Positions 23,816 through 30,395 of a DNA stretch of 34,105 nt are shown one piece after another. The translations under genes and the position numbers were made by a program. Numbering within the stretch: the stretch's first letter is position 1; each line of letters opens with the position of its first letter. The DNA comes from Paludibacteraceae bacterium (GTDB taxonomy: Bacteria > Bacteroidota > Bacteroidia > Bacteroidales > Paludibacteraceae). Location: contig JAEDNI010000016.1 of NCBI GenBank assembly GCA_016302585.1, positions 1-34,105 on the forward strand, in the 5' to 3' direction. The notes beneath the pieces are model-generated. The model was not told the DNA's origin, ran no database searches, and was given only the letters and a program-made list of their open reading frames with translations.

Positions 23816-24496
23816 TTATTCAGAAACGTAATAATACTCACCGGCAAATATGCCCGTTTCTTCATCTGTTCCAATACGGATATAGCCACCAGACAAATGC
23901 ACCAATGTGTACACCATATTTTCATCGAATGTAATCTTAACATCCGCCTCATAATGTTGAGGATCTATTCCATTGATCGCATATGCATATTTTTTCCCAT
24001 TTAAAGTACAATTCGTTTTGTCAAAGGTTATCTCTTTACCCTCCTTCGTTTTCCATTTTCCTATGATAAGTTTGGGATTTGCATCAACGTATACTTGTGA
24101 ATATTTGCCATCATGATTAAATCCATAACTTGTTCCCTTAGTTAAATAGGTTCCTTGTAAAGCTTCAGCCGTAACAATATTCATACTCCATGTCCAACTT
24201 GCCATAGTTGTTGCAAGGATTTTTGTATCAGGATTGTACGACCATACACCTGATTCATAACTATAACCATCTTGAATACACGTGCCATCACTTTTAAAGA
24301 CAAAATGATACGATCCTCGTGTTACACTCCAGCCGCCAATTATTAAGCGTCCCTCACCAAACTCATTTTTGATGCCATTTTCACTAACTTCTTCAGATGC
24401 TGGATCGTCAGGATTGTTTTTGTCTTTTGATTTGTCACAAGCTGTAAGAGCGAAAGTTCCAAATGCCAACAAGGCTAAAAATACATACTTTTTCAT
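23816..24496 (-). CDS. Lipoprotein with two lipocalin-like halves, module B
   Basis: 226 aa from the ATG at 24496 (MKKYVFLALLAFGTFALTAC), with a clear lipobox (Cys20). The frame extends upstream to 24550, but those residues come from the conserved leader. After an acidic Asp/Glu/Asn linker there are two similar halves, starting at RLIIGGWSVT (about 50) and KLIIGKWKT (about 143). Each has a G-W strand then a beta region with an FKSDGT/FDKTN-type turn, as in Bacteroidetes lipocalin-like lipoproteins. The gene looks more AT-rich than its neighbours, suggesting acquisition. It has its own promoter (24762-24792), a ~260-nt structured leader and its own terminator. Ligand unknown. Confidence 0.85.
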   Translation of the reverse strand: MKKYVFLALLAFGTFALTACDKSKDKNNPDDPASEEVSENGIKNEFGEGRLIIGGWSVTRGSYHFVFKSDGTCIQDGYSYESGVWSYNPDTKILATTMASWTWSMNIVTAEALQGTYLTKGTSYGFNHDGKYSQVYVDANPKLIIGKWKTKEGKEITFDKTNCTLNGKKYAYAINGIDPQHYEADVKITFDENMVYTLVHLSGGYIRIGTDEETGIFAGEYYYVSE

Positions 24497-24577
24497 AATA
24501 ATGAGATTTTTGCAATACCAGCCACTATACCGCAAGTTAATATAAAACAAAGCGTGAGGCTGCTATGCCACACACCC

Positions 24578-24705
24578 GAAACTGATGGTCTTAGGAAACC
24601 TTACAACAAAGATATGGACAAGCAGTCCCACGTATAAACGCAGGAACGCTTCGCCGTACACTCTTGTTGTTTTTGAAAAGTTCCTAAGTTTTCAGTTTCA
24701 AGAGT
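24578..24705 (-). ncRNA. Candidate structured leader RNA upstream of the lipoprotein gene
   Basis: Within the leader, 24681-24699 can pair with 24578-24597 through GAAACTGA/TCAGTTTC and CTTAGGAA/TTCCTAAG, two 8-bp helices with a small internal loop. Nested inside, 24603-24609 (ACAACAA) pairs with 24664-24670 (TTGTTGT). A competing helix, ACTCTTG (24660-24666) with CAAGAGT (24699-24705), overlaps both and would exclude them. The long rod with an alternative fold suggests a riboregulator or an independent small RNA. I do not recognise a named family. Confidence 0.5.
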
Positions 24706-24756
24706 AAAGCAAAACGCTTCGTTATTCAATATGTTATGTCAGTCCTTTCGGAAAGA

Positions 24757-24963
24757 CGGTGCAAAGGTACAACAAAAAAATGGAATATGCAAATAAAATA
24801 GGAGAAATGGGGATTTTTTAAGAAAAATAGGCCACTTTATGCCAGAATAGGCATATTTAGGGAAGGGTGGCACAGCGGGTAAAAAAAACGAAGAGAGGAA
24901 AAAAGAGAGGGGGCACCGCAGGTAAACAGCCCTAAGCCGGATGACATCCGGCGGAATGGACGA
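24757..24963 (-). repeat. 205-bp dispersed repeat, copy B
   Basis: Matches copy A at 23251-23452 along its whole length, with a ~12-nt insertion (AAATAAAATAGG) after the -33 element and scattered substitutions. It contains the promoter at one end and a GCCGGATGACATCCGGC hairpin (24936-24952) at the other. Confidence 0.85.
24762..24792 (-). promoter_or_regulatory. Promoter of module B (lipoprotein)
   Basis: On the minus strand TTG (24792-24790) is 20 bp from TACCTTTG (24769-24762). It corresponds exactly to the promoter of module A and lies in the same repeat. Confidence 0.75.
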
Positions 24964-25148
24964 TGGGAATACCCGCCGCAACAGAACACAAAACATATCG
25001 GAAGATGAAGACCCAGGATAGAATCTCTGGAAACGTTGCCAAGTGGGCAGGTGGGAGAGAAAGAAGAACGCAGCCCTGACGGACTGCGCACTTAACAAAG
25101 GGGACACAAGACTACTAATGGCGGTAAAAATACCACCGAATGAGATGA
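24964..25148. other. Non-coding stretch between repeat B and hairpin array B
   Basis: About 185 bp with no counterpart in module A. It contains GAACACAAAACATATCGG and a purine-rich AGAAAGAAGAACG tract. No gene, promoter or stable inverted repeat is evident; short open frames here have no recognisable content. Confidence 0.4.
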
Positions 25149-25306
25149 CCGGCATTCAATGCCGGGAAATGGACATACGGAGAGGCTGGATAGCATCTGG
25201 CAGAATGGACGACGGAGGATGCCGGAATTCAATGCCGGGAAATGGACATACAGAGAGGCCGGAATACCAGCGAGAACAGGACATACGGGGAGGCCGGAAT
25301 ACCGGC
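25149..25306 (-). repeat. Hairpin-unit array B (five units, 35-37 nt)
   Basis: Inverted repeats start at 25149, 25185, 25221, 25258 and 25293, 35-37 nt apart: CCGGCATTCAATGCCGG, GCTGGATAGCATCTGGC, GCCGGAATTCAATGCCGG, a decayed GCCGGAATACCAGC, and GCCGGAATACCGGC. Tails are GAAATGGACATACGGAGAG-like, or GAACAGGACATACGGGGAG in the last two. There are no unique spacers, so this is not a CRISPR array. Confidence 0.85.
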
Positions 25307-25355
25307 GGGAACAGGACACACAGGAAACGGAAAACAGAAAATCCCCCACTCTACA

Positions 25356-25386
25356 AAAAGAGGAAGCCGTTTTCGCTTCCTCTTTT
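25356..25386 (-). terminator. dnaK terminator
   Basis: AAAAGAGGAAGC and GCTTCCTCTTTT form a 12-bp stem with a 7-nt loop, about 65 nt past the dnaK stop codon. The U-rich end of the stem itself replaces a long separate T tract. Confidence 0.8.
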
Positions 25387-25388
25387 CT

Positions 25389-25453
25389 GTTTATAGCGAT
25401 TATGTCGCGTTTATAATCGCTTCGCGATGTTTATCGTTGCAAGCAACGTTTAT
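25389..25453 (-). repeat. Period-20 array of small hairpins and GTTTAT at the dnaK 3' end
   Basis: In plus-strand notation GTTTAT occurs at 25389, 25409, 25429 and 25448. Between them lie three 13-14-nt blocks, each with inverted symmetry: GCGATTATGTCGC, ATCGCTTCGCGAT and GTTGCAAGCAAC. The last GTTTAT overlaps the dnaK stop codon. Confidence 0.8.
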
Positions 25454-27372
25454 TTAACTTCCTCAAAGTCAACATCTTCAGCCGTCGGGTTGCCATTGTT
25501 GTTGGAGCCGTTGTTGTCAGCGCCTGGTTGAGGGCCTTGCGGGCCGGCTTGAGATTGTTGCGCTTGCTGTTGGGCAGCGTACATCTCTGCGCTGGCAGCC
25601 TGGAAGGCGGTCATGAGGGCGTTGTTGGCTGCTTCGCAAGCGTCTGCGTCTTTCTTCTCGTACGCAGCCTTGAGGTCAGCGAGGGCTTTCTCAATCGGAG
25701 CCTTCTTGTCAGCCGGGATCTTATCGCCGAACTCAGCGAGTTGTTTCTCGGTCTGGAAGATAGCGGCATCAGCCTTGTTGAGTTTGTCAGCCTGCTCTTT
25801 CGCCTTCTTATCGGCTTCGGCGTTGGCTTCTGCCTCGGCTTTCATTCGCTTGATCTCGTCGTCAGACAGACCAGACGATGCTTCGATACGGATCTTCTGC
25901 TCCTTACCGGTAGCTTTGTCCTTCGCAGTGACGTTCAAGATACCGTTGGCGTCGATATCGAAGGTTACTTCGATTTGCGGTTCGCCACGACGGGCAGGCA
26001 TGATTCCATCGAGGTGGAAGATACCGATCTGCTTGTTCTGCGCCGCCATCGGACGCTCACCCTGGAGCACTTTGATCTCTACGGACGGCTGGTTATCCAC
26101 CGCGGTGGTGAAGGTCTCGGTCTTCTTGGTCGGGATGGTGGTGTTCGCCTCAATCATCTTGGTCATGACACCGCCCATGGTCTCGATACCGAGGGACAGC
26201 GGGGTTACATCGAGCAGGAGGACGTCTTTCACATCGCCTGTGAGGACACCACCTTGGATGGCTGCACCGACTGCGACTACCTCATCGGGGTTAACGCCCT
26301 TAGACGGAGCTTTGCCGAAGAACTTCTGTACAGCATCCTGGATAGCCGGGATACGCGTCGAACCACCTACGAGGATGATCTCGTCGATATCGGAGGTCTT
26401 CAATCCGGCATGCTCGAGGGCCGTGCGGCACGGAGCGATGGTACGCTGGATAAGATCGTCGATGAGTTGCTCGAATTTAGCACGTGTCAGGGTCTTAACC
26501 AAGTGTGCAGGCACACCGTTAACCGGCATGATATACGGGAGGTTGATCTCCGTGGTCGTTGCAGAAGACAGCTCGATCTTCGCTTTCTCGGCAGCCTCTT
26601 TCAGACGCTGCATCGCCATCGGGTCTTTGGAGAGGTCTGCACCGCCGTTCTCGTTCTTGAACTCCTGAACGAGCCAGTCGATGATACGGTGGTCGAAGTC
26701 GTCACCACCCAGGTGGGTATCACCATCGGTTGCTTTTACCTCGAAGACACCGTCACCGAGTTCGAGCACGGATACATCGTGGGTACCACCACCGCAGTCG
26801 AAGACAACAATCTTCATGTCCTTGTTCGACTTGTCAAGGCCATAAGCCAAGGCAGCAGCGGTCGGTTCGTTGACGATACGGCGTACGTTCAGACCAGCGA
26901 TCTCACCGGCTTCCTTAGTAGCCTGACGCTGGGAGTCGTTGAAGTATGCCGGCACTGTGATGACAGCTTCGGTGACCTCTTGTCCGAGGTAGTCCTCAGC
27001 GGTCTTTTTCATCTTCTGAAGGATGATCGCCGAGATCTCCTGCGGGGTGTAGAGACGTCCGTCGATGTCCACACGCGGAGTGTTGTTATCGCCTTTGGTT
27101 ACTTTATAAGGAACACGCGCGATTTCAGACTGCAAGCGGTCGTAGGTCTCGCCCATGAAACGCTTGATCGAATAAATAGTTTTGGTCGGGTTTGTGATAG
27201 CTTGACGTTTAGCAGGGTCACCTACTTTACGCTCGCCGCCCTCGATAAATCCAACTACAGAAGGCGTAGTACGTTTACCTTCAGCATTTGCGATAACGAT
27301 GGGTTCGTTACCCTCCATTACGGCTACACACGAGTTCGTGGTACCGAGGTCAATTCCAATAATTTTGCTCAT
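25450..27372 (-). CDS. dnaK: Molecular chaperone DnaK (Hsp70)
   Basis: 640 aa. The ATPase domain (about 1-385) has IIGIDLGTTNSCVAVMEG, NDSQRQATKEAG, the INEPT-type RIVNEPTAAALAYG, VFDCGGGTHDVSVLELG and LVGGSTRIPA. The linker VLLLDVTPLSLG (about 390) leads to the substrate-binding domain and helical lid. The tail is Gln/Gly/Asn-rich and ends EDVDFEEVK. It folds client proteins with DnaJ and GrpE, neither of which is adjacent here. No convincing TAnnTTTG box lies in the ~235-bp upstream region, which instead has paired repeats. Confidence 0.98.
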   Translation of the reverse strand: MSKIIGIDLGTTNSCVAVMEGNEPIVIANAEGKRTTPSVVGFIEGGERKVGDPAKRQAITNPTKTIYSIKRFMGETYDRLQSEIARVPYKVTKGDNNTPRVDIDGRLYTPQEISAIILQKMKKTAEDYLGQEVTEAVITVPAYFNDSQRQATKEAGEIAGLNVRRIVNEPTAAALAYGLDKSNKDMKIVVFDCGGGTHDVSVLELGDGVFEVKATDGDTHLGGDDFDHRIIDWLVQEFKNENGGADLSKDPMAMQRLKEAAEKAKIELSSATTTEINLPYIMPVNGVPAHLVKTLTRAKFEQLIDDLIQRTIAPCRTALEHAGLKTSDIDEIILVGGSTRIPAIQDAVQKFFGKAPSKGVNPDEVVAVGAAIQGGVLTGDVKDVLLLDVTPLSLGIETMGGVMTKMIEANTTIPTKKTETFTTAVDNQPSVEIKVLQGERPMAAQNKQIGIFHLDGIMPARRGEPQIEVTFDIDANGILNVTAKDKATGKEQKIRIEASSGLSDDEIKRMKAEAEANAEADKKAKEQADKLNKADAAIFQTEKQLAEFGDKIPADKKAPIEKALADLKAAYEKKDADACEAANNALMTAFQAASAEMYAAQQQAQQSQAGPQGPQPGADNNGSNNNGNPTAEDVDFEEVK

Positions 27373-27410
27373 AATAGTATATTTTTTTTAGTTAATATTC
27401 GATTTTGTAG

Positions 27411-27460
27411 GTAGTCCTAGGTATTTATGGGTAGTCCTAGGTCAACCTAAGTCAACCTAA
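27411..27460 (-). repeat. Two sets of short direct repeats upstream of dnaK
   Basis: GTAGTCCTAGGT occurs at 27411-27422 and 27431-27442, exactly 20 nt apart. Immediately next, GTCAACCTAA is repeated in tandem (27441-27450 and 27451-27460). They lie 39-88 nt before the dnaK start codon, probably in its leader or promoter. Confidence 0.8.
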
Positions 27461-27475
27461 TAATGACAAATCTTG

Positions 27476-27538
27476 TGCCAAATGGATTTTGGGGCAAATT
27501 GCGCAGATTTTGGCAGAAAGAAACTGACAATTTGGCAG
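27476..27538. promoter_or_regulatory. Cluster of TTTGGCA half-sites between dnaK and the GH53 gene
   Basis: CTGACAATTTGGCAG (27524-27538) matches the groES inverted repeat in 14 of 15 positions. TTTTGGCAG (27508-27516) and TGCCAAA (27476-27482) are further half-sites. The cluster may be the operator of dnaK, of the GH53 operon, or both. Confidence 0.45.
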
Positions 27539-27552
27539 AAAATGCAGATTTA

Positions 27553-27584
27553 TTTGCATATATCATTTTTTTTTTGTACTTTTG
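27553..27584 (+). promoter_or_regulatory. Promoter of the GH53 - dut - envC gene series
   Basis: TTTG (27553-27556) is 20 bp from TACTTTTG (27577-27584), with a ten-T run in the spacer. The ATG at 27608 follows 23 nt later. The TTTGCATATAT start is shared with the menG promoter. Confidence 0.8.
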
Positions 27585-27607
27585 CACGCGATTTAGATGT
27601 GCCTATT

Positions 27608-28948
27608 ATGAAAAAAGGTTTAATCATGCTTGCGTTGGCGTGCGTTTGTATATGCGCGCAAGCGCGGACACGCTATGTTGGCGGCGACATCTCGATGCTG
27701 CCGCAGTACGAGCAGTATAGTTCGGGTTACAAGAATGTGAACGGTCAAAAGATTAGCAATCTGATTACATGGCTGACAGAGGAATGCGGCTGGAACACCT
27801 TCCGCGTACGTATCTTTGTTCATCCGGATCAGAAGGCACCGGACTATCAGAAAACGGACTATGCTATCTGTCAGGACTTGGCGTATGTGACGGCATTGGG
27901 TAAACGGATCAAGGACGCAGGCGCGTATTTCATGTTGGATTTTCATTACTCGGACAGTTGGGTGGATGCCGGACATATCCAGGCCCCGGCGGCATGGAAA
28001 GGTGCGTCGGACGAAGTGATGGCAGACAGCCTCAGCGCATACACCCATATGGTACTTCAGACGCTGAAGGCAGCGGGGGCGACTCCGGATTTCGTGCAGG
28101 TAGGTAATGAGATCATGTACGGTTTATGCGGCATGCAGGTGCACCCGTATGACAAAATCGGCGATAACTGGACGGGATATTTAGGGCTGCTGAAAGCCGG
28201 ATGCAATGCGGTGCGCGAAGAATGCCCGAATGCACAGATCATCATTCATACCGACCGACCGACGAATACAGGGTATAACAGTTATTACTACGGTAAGTTG
28301 CGCGATAACGAGGTGGATTTTGATATCATCGGCTTGAGTTACTATCCTTTCTGGCACGGGTATCTGAACGCTGCGCAAGTGGCAGACAAATCGGACAAGA
28401 ACAACCTTGTCAATGCGGTTAAGAACCTGAAGACCCTGTTTCCGAACAAACGCGTACATATTGTAGAGACGGCTTATAATTTCCAATGGTGGCCTACTTC
28501 AGGCGTGAACTACGACACGCAGGATGCATGGCCGTGCTCCGTTCAAGGGCAATACAACTTCGTGAAGGATCTTGTGGATAACTTGATTCCGTTGGAGAAC
28601 GTGGATGGTATTTCATATTGGTTCCCGGAGGACGCCGGAAACGGAGATTACGTCAACTGGACGACGAAAGAGGGCTTGGTGGAAGGTGACTGGTCTAACC
28701 GCGGATTCTGGAGTGAGAATTCCACTACGTCCGGACATACCATCAACAAGACCGGGTCACCGCAATCCGGTCAGACAGCAGCAGATGTATGCGCACCGTA
28801 TTACATGAGCAAGTTCGTCGAGAGCACGCAGGACATCGAAGCGGTAGGAGAACCGGCTTCGGCAGTCAAGAAACTCATGAACGGTCAAGTAGTCATCGAA
28901 CGAAACGGAAACATCTATACGTTAGACGGCAAGCGAATAACAAGATAA
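27608..28948 (+). CDS. Arabinogalactan endo-beta-1,4-galactanase (GH53)
   Basis: 446 aa from the ATG at 27608; the longer open frame from 27473 would cross the promoter. A signal peptide (about 1-19) precedes the GH53 domain, which starts YVGGDISMLPQYE. The acid/base Glu168 is in FVQVGNEIMYGL and the nucleophile Glu287 in HIVETAYNF; FRVRIFVHP and LDFHYSDSW are also typical. It would cut galactan side chains of pectin outside the cytoplasm. The C-terminus (MNGQVVIERNGNIYTLDG, then KRITR) resembles the short tails found on many exported Bacteroidales proteins, possibly a sorting signal (inference). No SusC/SusD pair is next to it; the lipid kinase gene follows after 1 nt. Confidence 0.92.
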   Translation: MKKGLIMLALACVCICAQARTRYVGGDISMLPQYEQYSSGYKNVNGQKISNLITWLTEECGWNTFRVRIFVHPDQKAPDYQKTDYAICQDLAYVTALGKRIKDAGAYFMLDFHYSDSWVDAGHIQAPAAWKGASDEVMADSLSAYTHMVLQTLKAAGATPDFVQVGNEIMYGLCGMQVHPYDKIGDNWTGYLGLLKAGCNAVREECPNAQIIIHTDRPTNTGYNSYYYGKLRDNEVDFDIIGLSYYPFWHGYLNAAQVADKSDKNNLVNAVKNLKTLFPNKRVHIVETAYNFQWWPTSGVNYDTQDAWPCSVQGQYNFVKDLVDNLIPLENVDGISYWFPEDAGNGDYVNWTTKEGLVEGDWSNRGFWSENSTTSGHTINKTGSPQSGQTAADVCAPYYMSKFVESTQDIEAVGEPASAVKKLMNGQVVIERNGNIYTLDGKRITR

Positions 28949-28949
28949 C

Positions 28950-29843
28950 ATGAAGAATATAGCTTTTATCATTAACCCTATTTCGGGCGCTAAAGAGACG
29001 CAGAACGCGAAGCGCAAGTTACCGAAGTTGATCATGCAGACGCTGGATATGGAGCAGTGGCTGCCGAATATCGTTTTTACGGAGTACGCAGGTCATGCCA
29101 CAGAGCTTGCGCATCAGTACGCGCGCATGGGCTTTGATGCCGTAGTGGCCGTAGGCGGCGATGGCACGGTGAACGAAGTGGCACGAGGGCTGAAAGACAC
29201 CAAGACCGCCTTGGGTATCCTGCCGATGGGGAGCGGAAACGGGTTTGCTCGTCATCTGAATATTCCTATTCGTCCGCAAAAAGCACTGGAGATGATTAAT
29301 CACAGCGAGCCGATCAATGTGGACTACGGTTTGGCAAACGGACGTTTGTTCGTGAGCACGTGTGGCACGGGTTTTGATGCGGTGGTAGCGGATAACTTCG
29401 CCGGTAGCAACAAACGCGGTTTCATGACGTATCTACAGAACACCCTGAAAGTGGCGTTCAGTTACCAACCGCAGACCTATCATATCGTTGGCGACGGTTT
29501 GGACGTCACCCACAAGGCTTTTCTTATCACGTTCGCTAACGCAAACCAGTGGGGCTACGAAGCGATGATTGCTCCGAAAGCGAGTGTACAGGACGGAAAA
29601 ATGGATATCATGTTGATGTCGAGTCATGCCATATTGGGTAGCGCCAGCCTGGCATTGCGACTGTTTACGGGCAGCATCGACAACAGCTATTTCATGGATA
29701 CTATCCGCGCGAAAGAGATCACCCTCGAACGCGAAGAAGTAGCACCGTTCCATATCGACGGCGATCCGGTAGAGATGGATAAAAATATCCATATTAAAAT
29801 CGTAGCCGACGGACTGAAAGTCCTTGTCGAGAAACGATTTTAA
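28950..29843 (+). CDS. Diacylglycerol/lipid kinase family protein (YegS/DagK type)
   Basis: 297 aa. The catalytic-domain marks are FIINPISGAK at 7-16, GGDGTVNE at 69-76 and the LPMGSGNGFARHL loop at about 91-103. The C-terminal beta domain contains VDYGLANGRLFVSTCGTGFD, then FHIDGDPVEM. Members phosphorylate diacylglycerol or related lipids at the inner membrane; the exact substrate is not readable. It starts 1 nt after the GH53 stop codon, so the two are co-transcribed. Confidence 0.92.
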   Translation: MKNIAFIINPISGAKETQNAKRKLPKLIMQTLDMEQWLPNIVFTEYAGHATELAHQYARMGFDAVVAVGGDGTVNEVARGLKDTKTALGILPMGSGNGFARHLNIPIRPQKALEMINHSEPINVDYGLANGRLFVSTCGTGFDAVVADNFAGSNKRGFMTYLQNTLKVAFSYQPQTYHIVGDGLDVTHKAFLITFANANQWGYEAMIAPKASVQDGKMDIMLMSSHAILGSASLALRLFTGSIDNSYFMDTIRAKEITLEREEVAPFHIDGDPVEMDKNIHIKIVADGLKVLVEKRF

Positions 29844-29951
29844 TTGGTGATTGGTGATTGGTGATAGCCCTTCTCGGCGGAGCGGTCACGGACTTCCTCC
29901 GTTTGTCGGGAGGACGCTCCGGGTGATTGGTGATTGGTGATTGGTAATTTT
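29844..29951 (+). repeat. Heptamer repeats flanking a large hairpin between the lipid kinase and dut
   Basis: TTGGTGA is present three times (29844-29864), directly after the kinase stop codon. TGATTGG is present three times, followed by TAATTTT (29924-29951), running up to the dut ATG. Between them sits a GC-rich hairpin, 29878-29921: outer stem CGGAGCG/CGCTCCG, inner stem TCCTCC/GGAGGA. It looks like a hairpin element inserted into a heptamer tract. Confidence 0.8.
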
Positions 29952-30386
29952 ATGATTTTGAAGATAATTAATAAGAGCAATAATCCGCTGCCGAAATACG
30001 AAAGCGCGCAGGCAGCAGGTATGGATATTCGGTGTAATATCGCAGAAGCAGTCACACTGCAACCGATGGAACGCAAGTTAATCCCCACAGGTTTGTTTAT
30101 CGAGTTACCGGCGGGATACGAAGCGCAGATACGTCCGCGCAGCGGTTTGGCCCTCAAACGCGGTTTGACCGTACTGAACACACCGGGTACGATTGATGCG
30201 GACTATCGCGGCGAAGTAGGTGTGATTCTGGTGAACCTGAGTGGCGAAGCGCAGACTATTGAACCGGGCGAGCGTATCTGCCAGATGGTGATAGCCAAGC
30301 ACGAGACACCGGAAATAGTAGAAGTGAGTGAGTTAAGCGACACGGAGCGCGGCGCCGGTGGGTTTGGGCATAGTGGTCGAAAATAG
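29952..30386 (+). CDS. dut: dUTP diphosphatase
   Basis: 144 aa from the ATG at 29952 (MILKIINKSNNPLPKYES); the frame from 29934 adds only residues from the repeat tract. Trimeric dUTPase motifs are all present: AGMDIRCN, RPRSGLALKRG, LNTPGTIDADYRGEVGVIL with the catalytic Asp, GERICQMVI, and the C-terminal ERGAGGFGHSGRK. The last has His where Ser is usual (GGFGSTG). It converts dUTP to dUMP and PPi, keeping uracil out of DNA and feeding dTMP synthesis. Confidence 0.96.
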   Translation: MILKIINKSNNPLPKYESAQAAGMDIRCNIAEAVTLQPMERKLIPTGLFIELPAGYEAQIRPRSGLALKRGLTVLNTPGTIDADYRGEVGVILVNLSGEAQTIEPGERICQMVIAKHETPEIVEVSELSDTERGAGGFGHSGRK

Positions 30387-30395
30387 TTTTCGTCA

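Noticed and set aside
25149..25306. CRISPR array
   Set aside because: Units are tandem without unique spacers, of uneven length and degenerate, and no cas gene is present.
25528..27414. 628-aa open frame antisense to dnaK
   Set aside because: Long antisense frames over dnaK are a known effect of its codon use; the translation is Leu/Arg/Val-rich with no domain, and dnaK itself is certain.
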